Assembly: GCA_029260115.1 (NCBI GenBank)
Contig: JAJDDW010000114.1
Coordinates: 42,206 to 106,205 of the forward strand
Direction of reading: 5' to 3'
Origin: Phycisphaerae bacterium
GTDB lineage: Bacteria; Planctomycetota; Phycisphaerae; UBA1845
DNA: 64,000 bases
The notes below the pieces were generated by a model, which had not been told where the DNA came from, searched no databases, and was given only the letters and a program-made list of their open reading frames with translations. The stretch's first letter is position 1; the number at the start of each line of letters is the position of its first letter. Of the stretch, positions 1 through 9,831 are shown one piece after another. A program made the translations under genes and the position numbers.

Positions 1-3000
1 GAGATTGGCGTACAGGTTGGCGACGACATTTTGGTTCGGCTAGGAAAACCCAGCGCGATTTCTACGGAGACTCTGCTTGGCCGACGCGATGATACTACGA
101 CGACAGTTCGACTGACCGTGGCCAAGTTAGCCAAAGACAACGACTACGCCGACTTTGGCCTTGACCCGCGCCAGTCCGCACCTCGAAATGTATTTATTCC
201 GCTAGAATATCTTCAACGCACGCTAGGGCAAAGGGGACGGGCGAATACGATATTGTTGGTCGCTCAGCAGAACAACGAAGCCCAGCCTGCGCAACATTGG
301 CTAACCGCTGCGCTGCAAAAATCGGTATCGCTCGAAGACTATGGTCTAACTTTACGCACGGATGAATCGCGACGCTATCTTTCGCTTGACAGCGAAGCCA
401 TGATGCTTGATCCAACCGTTGAATCGGCTGCGGAGTCTGTTAGTAATCAGTCACAGCTTTCGACCTCCCTGATTATCACTTACCTAGCGAATACCATTGC
501 ATTAGCTCCGTCGAAAGCGGACATACAACCGCCACCCAAGCCTCTCTCTGGAATCCCCTATTCCACAGTGGTTGCTGTTCAGCCCCATACAAACAGTGCA
601 ATTAACTTGACACTAACGGACTCTAGCGTCGTTAATAGCATCCCAAGCGGCAGCCTTTTGCTCAACGAATGGGCAGCTTCGGACTTAGGTGCAGCGGTAG
701 GTCAATCCGTTGAGTTGACCTATTATGTGACCGGTGATTTCGGTCAGTTAAAAACTGTCACCTCAACCTTTCGTCTTCACGGCGTCGTGCAGGATAATCC
801 ACAGTCTTTGGACCGAGGCTTCATACCGGCTTATCCCGGCATTACAGATGCAAAAAGCCTGACTGATTGGGATCCGCCCTTCCCGGTTGATCTCAAACGA
901 GTGCGCGATAAAGATGATGACTACTGGGAAAAACATGGCCCATCACCCAAAGCATTCATTTCTCTGGAAGATGGCAGACGCTTGTGGGCAGAAAAAGGTG
1001 AATCGCGTGCTCGGGCAACATCCGTGCGCTTTCATGTGCCAGCAGAACAGTCCATTGTAACGACCAATGAGCAAATAACGCAGCGACTGCTAGCAACGCT
1101 AAGACCTGCACAACAGGGTCTAAGTTTCGAGGCTGTTCGCGACAAAGCCATCACCGCCAGTTCCGGAAGCACGGATTTTGGGGGGCTGTTTATCGGCTTT
1201 AGTCTCTTCCTCATTGCGTCCTCAGTCATGCTCGTAGCCCTACTATTTAGGTTGGGCATTGAGCATCGCGTGAAAGATGTCGGTATTCTCTCAGCCGTTG
1301 GCATCCCTGCTAGTACTATACTACGACTGCTCTTAGCGGAAGGGGCCGTCGTCATTATGGTCAGCGCCTTAGTCGGCCTAGCTGGGGCGGCGGGCTATGC
1401 CTGGCTTATGCTCACGGGATTACGCACCTCGTGGTCAGCCGCAGCTAATGCGCCGTTCTTAACATTATCCTTATCCCCGACCACGATGTGCATAGGCTAT
1501 GTCGCCAGCAGTGTCGTAGCCTTGGCATCCATCACCAAAGCCGTCTGGGACATCAAGCGAAGTTCCACCCGGGCTATGCTATCTGGAATTATCCGGCCAG
1601 TTGCCCCCAAACATAAAAACTCCCGCAAGAAATGGACTATCGTTGCCGGTTCAACAGGCATTATGGCTATATCACTTATGGTGCTACCCACGTTTGCAGA
1701 GGTGCTCCCCCCAGCCATCGCGTTTTTTCTTAGTGGCGCATCATTGCTAGTGATGATGCTCGCACTTATCAGTGGATGGTTGAATAAAAATCAGCGTAAC
1801 ACAATAAAGGGTGGCGGCACGGCATCGTTGTGCTTGCTCGGCATACGCAACGCCCCACGTCATGCCGGGCGTAGCTTATTGATTGCCTCACTCATTGCAT
1901 CCGCGACTTTTCTGGTCACGGCCTTGGAAGCCTTCCATCTCGACGCCACGACGGACGTAACCAAAAAGGATTCCGGCAGTGGCGGCTTTTCGCTCATGGC
2001 AGAGTCCACGCTCGCACTACCCTACGACCTCAACACAGCCGGCGGACGAGAGGCCCTAAATGTCACCGAGCAGGCCAGTCAATCGCTAGCCTCGACATCC
2101 ACATACGCCATGCGATTGCGACCTGGCGACGCGTCGAGCTGTCTAAATTTGTACATGCCATCCGACCCGCGACTAGCTGGCGTTCCAGACGAGTTCATCA
2201 AGCGTGGCGGATTTCTTTTTTCCAAGTCAATCGCAGAAACCCAAGAAGAGCTTGAAAACCCTTGGCTATTATTGCAACGCACCCTCGACGATGGCGCAAT
2301 CCCTGTCATCGGCGACGAAAACGCTGTGCTATGGCAGTGGCACCTGGGGCTGGGAAAAGATTTAATCATGCAAAGCGAGCAAGGCCAAGAGGTTACGCTG
2401 CGCTTTGTCGCTCTACTTAGCGGGAGCATTCTTCAAGATGAACTCATCATCGCGGAATCTCGTTTTACTAAACTCTTCCCATCCATTCACGGACATAGCC
2501 TATTTCTCATAGAAGCACCACTGGCCAGCAGTGCATCCGTCAGCCAACTATTAGAATTCCAATTGCAAGCGTTTTCGTTTGACGTGTCGTCAAGTCAGCA
2601 ACGACTAACCGAATTCCTAGCCGTCCAAAACACGTACTTGGGCACTTTCCAAACGCTCGGCGGCTTAGGTTTAATACTCGGCACGATAGGCCTTGTGGTG
2701 GTTTTACTTCGCAACGTATGGGAGCGTCGCGGAGAATTAGCGTTGATGCGTGCTCTAGGATTTACGCATCGCAGCTTAGGTTGGATGGTCTTAGCCGAAA
2801 ACACCACCCTAGTCGTCCTGGGCCTTGCCGCCGGAGTCATACCCGCAGCCGTAGCCATCGCCCCCCATCTCATCAACAGACCGCAAGCGATACCTTGGTT
2901 ATCCATCAGCATTACCATATTGGGTACGCTTATCGTAGGCATAGGCGGCGGAGCAGCCGCATTGATCCCAACCTTGAAAACTCCTTTACTACCAGCCCTG

Positions 3001-3012
3001 CGCTCGGAGTAA
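1..3012 (+). CDS. ABC transporter permease, FtsX/MacB type (5' end outside window)
   Basis: Partial gene: the frame is open from base 1, so the true start lies upstream. The TTG at 31 is only the first possible start inside the window. The protein has two FtsX-like membrane regions. The first is near residues 385-510 counted from the TTG (hydrophobic helices around VKDVGILSAVGIP), followed by more helices near 540-590. The second is near 870-985 (ELALMRALGFTHRSLGWMVL). A large soluble, presumably periplasmic part of about 230 residues lies between. The repeated phrase 'G-L/V-x-A-L/V-G' after a basic loop is the usual FtsX/MacB permease signature. Such permeases pair with a LolD/MacB ATPase to export or extract lipoproteins, peptides or antibiotics. 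The ATPase is probably upstream and unseen, and the substrate cannot be deduced. Confidence 0.85.
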   Translation, partial: EIGVQVGDDILVRLGKPSAISTETLLGRRDDTTTTVRLTVAKLAKDNDYADFGLDPRQSAPRNVFIPLEYLQRTLGQRGRANTILLVAQQNNEAQPAQHWLTAALQKSVSLEDYGLTLRTDESRRYLSLDSEAMMLDPTVESAAESVSNQSQLSTSLIITYLANTIALAPSKADIQPPPKPLSGIPYSTVVAVQPHTNSAINLTLTDSSVVNSIPSGSLLLNEWAASDLGAAVGQSVELTYYVTGDFGQLKTVTSTFRLHGVVQDNPQSLDRGFIPAYPGITDAKSLTDWDPPFPVDLKRVRDKDDDYWEKHGPSPKAFISLEDGRRLWAEKGESRARATSVRFHVPAEQSIVTTNEQITQRLLATLRPAQQGLSFEAVRDKAITASSGSTDFGGLFIGFSLFLIASSVMLVALLFRLGIEHRVKDVGILSAVGIPASTILRLLLAEGAVVIMVSALVGLAGAAGYAWLMLTGLRTSWSAAANAPFLTLSLSPTTMCIGYVASSVVALASITKAVWDIKRSSTRAMLSGIIRPVAPKHKNSRKKWTIVAGSTGIMAISLMVLPTFAEVLPPAIAFFLSGASLLVMMLALISGWLNKNQRNTIKGGGTASLCLLGIRNAPRHAGRSLLIASLIASATFLVTALEAFHLDATTDVTKKDSGSGGFSLMAESTLALPYDLNTAGGREALNVTEQASQSLASTSTYAMRLRPGDASSCLNLYMPSDPRLAGVPDEFIKRGGFLFSKSIAETQEELENPWLLLQRTLDDGAIPVIGDENAVLWQWHLGLGKDLIMQSEQGQEVTLRFVALLSGSILQDELIIAESRFTKLFPSIHGHSLFLIEAPLASSASVSQLLEFQLQAFSFDVSSSQQRLTEFLAVQNTYLGTFQTLGGLGLILGTIGLVVVLLRNVWERRGELALMRALGFTHRSLGWMVLAENTTLVVLGLAAGVIPAAVAIAPHLINRPQAIPWLSISITILGTLIVGIGGGAAALIPTLKTPLLPALRSE

Positions 3013-3062
3013 CGTAATTCGCTCATTGAAACATCATTCTTCTACAAAGGAACGGCCAGAAA

Positions 3063-3443
3063 ATGGAACAGCAAAAACCAAAAATCTTAGACGTCGGGCA
3101 ATGCGACCTAGACCACGGAAACATTTCTCGCATGTTACAATCGTCATTGCAAGCTGATGTCGATCGAGCGCACAATATGTCGCAGGCCTTGTCAGCCATT
3201 CGCGACCACGATTACAACCTTGTACTCGTGAACCGCATCTTCGACGCCGACGGACAGGAAGGTCAGGAACTTATTAGCCAAGTCAAAGAGGCTTCTTTCG
3301 GTAAATATGTTAAAATTATGCTGGTCAGCAACTTCGATGACGCGCAAGATGCAGCCATAGCGCTCGGCGCGGTACGAGGCTTCGGGAAAAATGCCATTGG
3401 CGAGCCAGCGACGATCGAGCTACTTCAGGCGTCAATTACCTAA
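3063..3443 (+). CDS. Receiver-like (CheY-fold) protein with Asn at the phospho-acceptor site
   Basis: A 126-residue single-domain protein 50 bp after the permease on the same strand. The layout is that of a response-regulator receiver: beta1 ILDVGQCDLDHG at residues 8-19, beta3 LVLVNRIFDADG at 53-64, beta4 IMLVSN, and a Lys in GFGKN near 108. The residue in the position of the phosphorylated Asp (CheY Asp57) is Asn57, and the usual acidic pair after beta1 is replaced by GQC-D. It is therefore unlikely to accept phosphate in the normal way. It may act as a phosphorylation-independent protein-interaction module. There is no output domain and no neighbouring kinase. The fold call is firm; the role is unknown. 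Confidence 0.75.
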   Translation: MEQQKPKILDVGQCDLDHGNISRMLQSSLQADVDRAHNMSQALSAIRDHDYNLVLVNRIFDADGQEGQELISQVKEASFGKYVKIMLVSNFDDAQDAAIALGAVRGFGKNAIGEPATIELLQASIT

Positions 3444-3530
3444 CGCCTACCCACCAGGCAGAGTAGCCATCACCGTTAACGGCACATACAATTGACCTAA
3501 CAGAGGTAATGTTATCTGGGAGAATGCAAT

Positions 3531-4103
3531 ATGGCCACGAGAAGAATATTATTGAATGTAGTCTTAGCATCACTTGTTTTCGGTTGTGCCGCACAAACCC
3601 TGATGGCAGACGAAACAGGAAAGACGAAACAGAACATCGAGAATAAGCCCTCAACAGCGACCGATCGCTCACAACTCGAAAAGAAATTCGAGTCATTACT
3701 TTCGAATGCTGTACTTGAGGGCTTGTGGCAAATGACTGGAGAAGGCGGATTGCAAAGCAAGCTGCCTCTCACGACGCCAAGACCAGAACGATACACCATC
3801 GTCAGCGCCAGCAAAATCGGTGAAAACGATTGGCTTATACAAGCACGCGTCGAGATTGCCGAAGACAAGGATGTAACGATCCCGGTTCCAGTGCGCGTCC
3901 TCTGGGCCGGAGATACGCCGGTGATCACGCTAGACGAAATCGCCATTCCCATCCTGGGCACGTATTCCGCCAGAGTGATGATGCACAGCCAATTTTATAG
4001 CGGCGTATGGTGGTCCTACGCCAAGAATTACGGCGGCACCATGGCTGGTCGAATCATCAAAGCTGCGCCCCGCGGCGCAGCTTCAGACCAAGACCATAAA
4101 TAA
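3531..4103 (+). CDS. Secreted protein of unknown function
   Basis: 190 residues with an N-terminal signal peptide (basic MATRR, hydrophobic stretch to about residue 24, then LMADE). A Cys at residue 19 (VFGCAAQ) could mark a lipoprotein, but Phe at -2 is a poor lipobox. The mature part has a charged linker, then a segment (about 60-165) of alternating strands with YTIVSASKIGENDWLIQARV, which looks like a small beta-rich domain. I recognise no family. The ATG at 3531 follows GGGAGAA within 10 bases. The gene stands alone between the receiver gene and the convergent glutamate dehydrogenase. Confidence 0.7.
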   Translation: MATRRILLNVVLASLVFGCAAQTLMADETGKTKQNIENKPSTATDRSQLEKKFESLLSNAVLEGLWQMTGEGGLQSKLPLTTPRPERYTIVSASKIGENDWLIQARVEIAEDKDVTIPVPVRVLWAGDTPVITLDEIAIPILGTYSARVMMHSQFYSGVWWSYAKNYGGTMAGRIIKAAPRGAASDQDHK

Positions 4104-4142
4104 CCAGCGAAAAACTGTCGCGGAACAGCGCTGAAGCGTCCG

Positions 4143-5450
4143 TTAAAAACGCTGACGCGAAGCTTCTGCAACCTTGGCTAGCGCGACAGCATAAGCGGCC
4201 ATCCGTAGCGGAATTTTTTCGTCGGTGTGTCGTTGGTGAACGGCGTTCCAAGCTTTGACCATACGCAACTCTAATTCATGGTTCACCTTATCCAGATCCC
4301 AATTGAATTGTTGCAGGTTTTGTACCCATTCAAAATAGGATACAGTCACACCGCCAGCGTTCGCTAAAATATCTGGTACGATGCGGATGCCCTTGCTGCG
4401 AAATTTTTCATCAGCAAAAGGCGTCACAGGCGAATTCGCCGCCTCAACAACAAGTTTTGCTTTTACGTCATCCACATTTTTTTCGGTAATCGCGCCGCCC
4501 AGTGCAGCCGGAATAAGCACGTCCACGTTCAGCGTGAGAAGTTCCTCGTTAGTTACATCCTGCGTGCCTGGCATGTCCACAACTGAGCCGGTGCTATTCA
4601 AGTGAGTAAAGACTTTTTCTATATCCAGCCCTTTCTCCGCGTAGATACCACCCTTCACATCTGAAACTGCCACGATTTTCGCGCCGAGGTTTGAGATCAA
4701 GCGTGCAGCCCATGACCCTACGTTACCAAAGCCTTGTATGGCGACGCGCGCGTTCTTTATGTCCATGCCGAAAGCCTTGCAAGCTTCGCGGGTAATAATC
4801 ATCACCCCACGCCCCGTAGCCTCATCTCGTCCAAGAGATCCGCCAAGGTTAACCGGCTTACCCGTAACGATAGCCGGAGTATATCCATGCTTCTTGCCAT
4901 ACTCATCCATGATCCAGGCCATGACTTGCGCATTCGTACCAACATCCGGAGCAGGTATGTCACGGTACACGCCAAGGGCCATATCGATTTTTTGCGCGAA
5001 TCCGCGCGTCAGACTTTGCAACTCCTTACGACTCATATTTGTTGGATCGCAGGTAATACCGCCCTTCGCACCCCCGAAAGGAACGTCTACGAGCGCAGTC
5101 TTCCACGTCATCAGTGCAGCCAATGACCTCACTTCGTTAAGGTCTACCTTGTGGTGATAACGGATACCACCTTTATAAGGACCACGAACCGCATTGTGCT
5201 GTACACGAAAACCGTGAAACAATTCCAAGCTGCCATTGTCCATGCGTACAGGTATCTGAACGATCAGCTCTCGATAAGGCGTGCGTAGCAAAAGCTGAAT
5301 CTCGCGATCCAGCTTCATATGGTCCGCCGCTGCTTGAAATTGCTCGTTAGCAATTTGATTGAAATTCAAGTGCGGCGCGGCAGGTCGAACGTTGGCAGCA
5401 TCCCCAACAGGCGCAGCAGGGCTTGGTGCAATAGTGGCGGTGGTCATCAC
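4143..5450 (-). CDS. gdhA: Glutamate dehydrogenase (Glu/Leu/Phe/Val dehydrogenase family)
   Basis: 435 residues, typical for hexameric bacterial GDH. It interconverts L-glutamate and 2-oxoglutarate plus ammonium. The substrate domain contains GPYKGGIRYHHKVDLNEV and the catalytic-lysine region PFGGAKGGI near residues 123-131. The Rossmann motif GFGNVGSWAA lies near 240. The family usually uses NAD when degradative, and the surrounding amino acid catabolism fits a degradative role, but cofactor choice is not certain from sequence alone. AAGGAT precedes the ATG and an AT-rich TATTATATATAA block sits just upstream, which could be a -10 element. An extra N-terminal stretch rich in Ala and Pro (residues 1-25) precedes the domain. 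Confidence 0.95.
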   Translation of the reverse strand: MMTTATIAPSPAAPVGDAANVRPAAPHLNFNQIANEQFQAAADHMKLDREIQLLLRTPYRELIVQIPVRMDNGSLELFHGFRVQHNAVRGPYKGGIRYHHKVDLNEVRSLAALMTWKTALVDVPFGGAKGGITCDPTNMSRKELQSLTRGFAQKIDMALGVYRDIPAPDVGTNAQVMAWIMDEYGKKHGYTPAIVTGKPVNLGGSLGRDEATGRGVMIITREACKAFGMDIKNARVAIQGFGNVGSWAARLISNLGAKIVAVSDVKGGIYAEKGLDIEKVFTHLNSTGSVVDMPGTQDVTNEELLTLNVDVLIPAALGGAITEKNVDDVKAKLVVEAANSPVTPFADEKFRSKGIRIVPDILANAGGVTVSYFEWVQNLQQFNWDLDKVNHELELRMVKAWNAVHQRHTDEKIPLRMAAYAVALAKVAEASRQRF

Positions 5451-5678
5451 GAGAAATCCTTATATATAATAGCGAAGCAAACAATAAAAACTACGCACGT
5501 CACCCGGAAAGATCGACGCAATCAAAGTCGTAATTCACTTGAAATTAATAAAGAACCGGAAAGAAGTTAGTCGTTTTCGGACGCTACACGCCCGAGCATT
5601 ATCATGCAGTGATAATCCGCAAAATTATCGGAGATACGAATTGTCATGACGTCAAATTCCACAAGCTGAGCTTGAAGA

Positions 5679-6314
5679 TTATCTAGGACTAGGCTGAACG
5701 GCGTCATCCGCATATTGGATTTCGCGTGCCAGGTTTCCCTTGTCATCCCACAAACGCGAAGGCCCTTGCCGCAGACCATCCACGTAATCTACACTCCTTT
5801 TTACTTGGCCATTCGTGTGCCAACTAGTATATGGGCCCTGCCAAGTGCCATTGTCAATCGTAAATTGCTGTTGCTTTTTGCCATCGGCAAACCACACAAT
5901 CCATTCGCCGTGGTCCCTACCGTATCGATGCTCACCTACCGACCAAGGCTTTCCATCCTGATGCCAGGCAGCTCGTAGACCATGTTTTTGGCCGCACTTG
6001 TATTCCATTTGCAGTTTCTTATTTCCGTTCTGCCAATAGTGAGTCATTAACCCATGAGGAATCTGTTCACCATCTTCCCCTATCACTACTTCCTGCCGCA
6101 AAGACAATTGGCCACTATCATACTTCTCCTCCACTACAACAATTGGAAGACCATCACAAGCATGAATACCTGAATATGCTTCGGTAGCAGGCACAGCCTC
6201 GTTTGTTTCTGCCTGCGCCATCGAAACTTTGCTCGACGGCGCCCCCGTAGAACAACCCGCAACAAGAAGGCAAGTAACCAACCCTAATACAAACGAACAT
6301 TTTTTTTCCGTCAT
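5679..6314 (-). CDS. Lipoprotein with MORN-variant repeats (YwqK-like)
   Basis: I place the start at the ATG at 6314 because AGAGGT lies 7-12 bases upstream and the protein then opens directly with a lipoprotein signal, MTEKKCSFVLGLVTCLLVAGC (lipobox LVAG|C). About 211 residues. After a linker there are at least five repeats of about 23 residues of the type G-x-x-x-x-W-x-x-D/N-G-x-x (HYWQNGNKKLQ, AAWHQDGKPWS, VWFADGKKQQ, TSWHTNGQVKR, RLWDDKGNLAR). These match the MORN-variant repeat of YwqK-type proteins. Those repeats form extended beta hairpins; the molecular job here is unknown. A longer frame runs to 6383 but has no ribosome site there. Confidence 0.8.
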   Translation of the reverse strand: MTEKKCSFVLGLVTCLLVAGCSTGAPSSKVSMAQAETNEAVPATEAYSGIHACDGLPIVVVEEKYDSGQLSLRQEVVIGEDGEQIPHGLMTHYWQNGNKKLQMEYKCGQKHGLRAAWHQDGKPWSVGEHRYGRDHGEWIVWFADGKKQQQFTIDNGTWQGPYTSWHTNGQVKRSVDYVDGLRQGPSRLWDDKGNLAREIQYADDAVQPSPR

Positions 6315-6497
6315 CACAACACCTCTGATCATTTTGATGTCTTCTTGCACAAAGTCTATTCCAAAAACCGCCAAGCCAACCAACGGGCGCTATGGCCTAC
6401 CAACACCCGATTCCAGCAGGAAAGCATACCAAATAAATAGACCCATGCGTAGTAGTGGGGGAAACCTTAACAATTATGGCGGGAAATTATTGCCCGA

Positions 6498-9400
6498 TTA
6501 ACGCCAATTGAGACACGGGGACGCGCCAAGTGTCCTACCTTGCGTAGCTTGCGCTCCGCCAGCCCCATGATAGGCGTCAATGGCGTCAATCAAATCCAAA
6601 GAAGTTACGCTGCCGGTACGATTAAAATCGAACCTGTGCAGCTCAATATCTACCATGGGTGCCAGACTGACATGTTCGATTAGCCCGCGAATATCTTGCT
6701 GATCAACCACACCGTTCTGATCGGTATCACCAGACAAAACCCCCAAGCAAAATTGTTCGCCACTAGCTAGGTGCGTAAACACCGACCACATATCCGAAGC
6801 TATCGGCTCGGATAATTCGGCCCTAAAAGACTGGAATCCGATGCCTAGCACCTCCAAGATCGTTGGTGTAGCCCCGGCCACTTGCCCATCGATCAATGTA
6901 AATTCCAATGGCGCAGGTCGATATCTTGCATCAAAATTCACATCAACCGTAGTCCAATTCGCCGCACTGCCAGCAGATGCACTTCGGCGAGCGTCTACAC
7001 TATCATTGGCTGGCATCGTAGAGCTGATCGCCACGCAAGGATTTCGTGGCAAGGCATCGCAAACGCCGGCATCACAAAAATCGCCCGTACATGGATCGCC
7101 ATCATCACAGTCGATATTCGAGTTACAGAAACAATCGAACACCACAAAGTCATCCACATACCAGCCATCCAACCCTCCGCAGCCATCTTTACCGAAATTA
7201 AATTTCAATTGGATCGTATCGCCCGGCAAAGCCAAACCGGATAGATCAATAACTGACGTCCCCCATCCGCCACCTGCCCCTGTAAAAGCAGGCTGCCCAG
7301 CCAGGGGATTGGTGTTACCTTCGGCCACAGTCTTAAACGTCATATTATAATCATTGAACGAAAACGCCGAGTCTGGAATCACCAGCCAACTCGTTCGCCC
7401 TACTGCCATGAAGGATACATTACCACCATCAAACCTTGGTTCCGTAGCCACGAAATGTGTAAAGGCTACCTGAGGCTGCTTCACATTAGCCGGCAAGTTG
7501 ATAGTGGGGCTAATCAGCGCATGCTGAGAGGACTCATCCTGCGCCCCACAGTCTCCGACATTCGGATCGTCCGCCTTCCAGGCAACACCCGTGCGACCCG
7601 CAGGCAGCGAACTATCCAACTCCCAATTATACGGTGTAGGCGGAAGCGGCGCTTGATTGAACACGGTCCAACCAAAAGCGCCACTCTCGAAATCATCCTC
7701 AAACAACACGCGTTGCGAAGAGCAAATTGTCGGCGGTGTAGAATCAAGCACGTTAACACTCGCGCCGCATCGACCCACCAGATGCATTTCCACAGCCATT
7801 AACGTCGCTTCAACTTGGTCCGCGTCAAACTGCGTGAATACTTCGTTAATAGGCAATCCCGTACGTGGGTCGAGCACGAAGGTGCCGATAAGATCGCTCG
7901 CCGATTGATTCATCGCCCAAAACGCATCCTGAAAATCTGAACCGGGCGTCAAGTAGTACACCAACGCATGAAACCAAACCGCCCCGGCCTTGATTAACCC
8001 GATGGGTTCGATCGTAAAACCATTAAACGTACTCCCGTCTACGAGCATCGCGAACGCATGATTGGGAATACCACTGCCGCTGTGTACACCGCCGTTGTCT
8101 AAATGATTACTACCACCGCATGTTTGAGCCGTACTAAATGCGCGGTTGGGATCGCCATAGCATCCCGGACTCCACATATCGCGAATCACCGTCGAATCCT
8201 CACCGATGAGCCAACGAAAACCATCAGCATAATCATTTTGAATCCAGCTACACAAACTACTTACAGAACGATCAATACGAAGATTGTTTGGTTCATCCAA
8301 CCCCGAATTTACATAGTCCGCATCCTTTGGCCAAAATGGTGCGGAAGCTGGGCCAACATCCATCAAATCGCTGTTAAGCAAATCGATGAGTTCGCCAAAG
8401 ACATCAGAAAAAGACTCATTGAGTTGGCCCGATTGGTTTTGATAAATCAGATTCGCGGTAAAACTTGTCAGGCCATGCGTCCATTCGTGACCGACAACAT
8501 CATCAGTCACGAGGCCAGAACAAAATACGGTCTGACCAAGTGTAGACGTCCAAAACGCATTAGGACAAGCGGTTAATGAGCCTGAGTATCTAACGGTCAT
8601 CTTCAAACCTAATCCTAGACCATCAATACTATCACGACCAAACGCGCGGAAAAAATAATCGTAAATATCACCGGTGTAGTCGTAACCGGCATTCACATCA
8701 GAAACAAAGTTGGGCGGATTGCCCTCGCTACGAGCCAGCGTGCCCGGTAGCGCAAGCCCCACGAAAGCATCGTGAATTAAGCGATTTTTCACCGAGCACG
8801 CTTGAGTCCAACGATCCAGCACATTAAGCGTTTGCGCGTCAATAAAAAACGCCTCATCCACATCACCAGTATCATTGGCTACGATCACATGCCACGCGAG
8901 GTGCGGACCAATAGACGGATCGCCATACCATCCCGGATCGACTATCAACAGAGTAGACTGAGTCACGTGCGTGTCATCTCGCCCAACAAGACCCATCGCT
9001 ACATTCCCGGCTTGATCCGCCGTCACACCAGCCGTGACGCGCAATTTACCAGGGACTAGATGAAACTCGCCATTGGCCGCCGTCACTTGAGCGTCCAGAC
9101 GATGATGCACTTTCAACATACCGCTGAATACCGGCACACCCCGATGTACTTGATTAAAGGTAGAATGAAAACCGCCGACAACATCAGCTACGCAGCGCGA
9201 ATCATCTCGAACAAGCTGCGCATTAGAATCGACCACACCAAAATGTTGCCCATATTGTTGCAAAAATCCCAGAGCAATATCATCGCGCCGGCTAGAAGCT
9301 GCCTCCACTGGTAACACCTGACCGTGCGCCGGGACAAGAAACGTCGCCATTCCAGAATCAGAAGAACGCCGCAACACGCGCACCGCACCAGGCGTCGCCG

Positions 9401-9560
9401 CGCGGGCCATCCCAGTCATGGTCAGCAAAACCAATCCGCCCATCAAACATCGATACACAAAACGATGCGTGACCAGCAACTGTCCGTGACTATTATAAAT
9501 CAAGAAGAACCCCTTCTTCGTAAATCTCAGATACCTGTACACGTTTCCCGGAAAGCGCAC
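6498..9560 (-). CDS. Secreted thermolysin-like metallopeptidase (M4) with dockerin-like tail
   Basis: Up to 1020 residues. The N-terminus has a long basic region and a hydrophobic segment ending MTGMARA near residue 54. The propeptide (about 60-250) holds the FTP-type phrase FNQVHRGVPVFSGMLKVHH. The catalytic domain carries the zinc motif HEWTH (His358, Glu359, His362), the third ligand in NESFSD (Glu382), and GGVHSGSGIPNHAF with the M4 active-site His. After it come a jelly-roll-like segment, Cys-rich DCDDGDPCTGDFC, and a tail GDTDQNGVVDQQD with a second loop DFNRTGSVTSLD, resembling a dockerin-type calcium-binding pair. Role: extracellular protein digestion. The start is uncertain: GTG at 9560 has GGGG upstream and a TATAAT box at 9595-9600, while an ATG at 9443 would give a shorter signal peptide. 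Confidence 0.9.
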   Translation of the reverse strand: MRFPGNVYRYLRFTKKGFFLIYNSHGQLLVTHRFVYRCLMGGLVLLTMTGMARAATPGAVRVLRRSSDSGMATFLVPAHGQVLPVEAASSRRDDIALGFLQQYGQHFGVVDSNAQLVRDDSRCVADVVGGFHSTFNQVHRGVPVFSGMLKVHHRLDAQVTAANGEFHLVPGKLRVTAGVTADQAGNVAMGLVGRDDTHVTQSTLLIVDPGWYGDPSIGPHLAWHVIVANDTGDVDEAFFIDAQTLNVLDRWTQACSVKNRLIHDAFVGLALPGTLARSEGNPPNFVSDVNAGYDYTGDIYDYFFRAFGRDSIDGLGLGLKMTVRYSGSLTACPNAFWTSTLGQTVFCSGLVTDDVVGHEWTHGLTSFTANLIYQNQSGQLNESFSDVFGELIDLLNSDLMDVGPASAPFWPKDADYVNSGLDEPNNLRIDRSVSSLCSWIQNDYADGFRWLIGEDSTVIRDMWSPGCYGDPNRAFSTAQTCGGSNHLDNGGVHSGSGIPNHAFAMLVDGSTFNGFTIEPIGLIKAGAVWFHALVYYLTPGSDFQDAFWAMNQSASDLIGTFVLDPRTGLPINEVFTQFDADQVEATLMAVEMHLVGRCGASVNVLDSTPPTICSSQRVLFEDDFESGAFGWTVFNQAPLPPTPYNWELDSSLPAGRTGVAWKADDPNVGDCGAQDESSQHALISPTINLPANVKQPQVAFTHFVATEPRFDGGNVSFMAVGRTSWLVIPDSAFSFNDYNMTFKTVAEGNTNPLAGQPAFTGAGGGWGTSVIDLSGLALPGDTIQLKFNFGKDGCGGLDGWYVDDFVVFDCFCNSNIDCDDGDPCTGDFCDAGVCDALPRNPCVAISSTMPANDSVDARRSASAGSAANWTTVDVNFDARYRPAPLEFTLIDGQVAGATPTILEVLGIGFQSFRAELSEPIASDMWSVFTHLASGEQFCLGVLSGDTDQNGVVDQQDIRGLIEHVSLAPMVDIELHRFDFNRTGSVTSLDLIDAIDAYHGAGGAQATQGRTLGASPCLNWR

Positions 9561-9724
9561 TCACGCCCCATACAGGAGAATCCGGCCTTCGCCTATTATA
9601 TTCCCATAGCAAATCTTAGACGACTAAAAACTTCAAATCGCTCTGACAGGTGTAAAAATCAAGTATAAATCGAGGAGAGTAGCGAAATTGTAGACCACGC
9701 AGTCGTCAGAAAATCCCCCTATTC

Positions 9725-9748
9725 CCCTCGCAGTACATCAGGCGAGGG
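9725..9748. repeat. Inverted repeat (7-bp stem, 10-base loop)
   Basis: CCCTCGC and GCGAGGG flank a 10-base loop. There is no T-run on the plus strand. On the minus strand there is only an AT-containing stretch, so it may be an operator or RNA structure and is not clearly a terminator. Confidence 0.4.
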
Positions 9749-9802
9749 AGGTCTGGCGCATAGCGAAATATTCGGATAATCCACATATTTTTTATTTTTC
9801 TC

Positions 9803-9831
9803 TTGACAATAGGGAGGGGGGGCGATAACAG
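9803..9831 (+). promoter_or_regulatory. Possible sigma70-type promoter
   Basis: TTGACA (perfect -35) is followed after 17 bases by TAACAG, a weak -10. The spacer is very G-rich (GGGAGGGGGGG). It lies about 110 bases before the ATG at 9940. Confidence 0.35.

Noticed and set aside
2595..3026. Minus-strand frame of 143 codons
   Set aside because: Antisense to the clearly real permease C-terminus; low-complexity Pro/Arg composition.
5567..5779. Minus-strand frame of 70 codons downstream of the MORN-type gene
   Set aside because: Overlaps the end of the lipoprotein gene in another frame; no motif or ribosome site.
6841..7350. Plus-strand frame of 169 codons
   Set aside because: It lies opposite the metallopeptidase gene, resembles no protein, and is explained by that gene's codon pattern on the other strand.
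8103..8576. Plus-strand frame of 157 codons
   Set aside because: Antisense to the catalytic domain of the metallopeptidase; Ile/Thr/Arg-rich without any recognisable motif.
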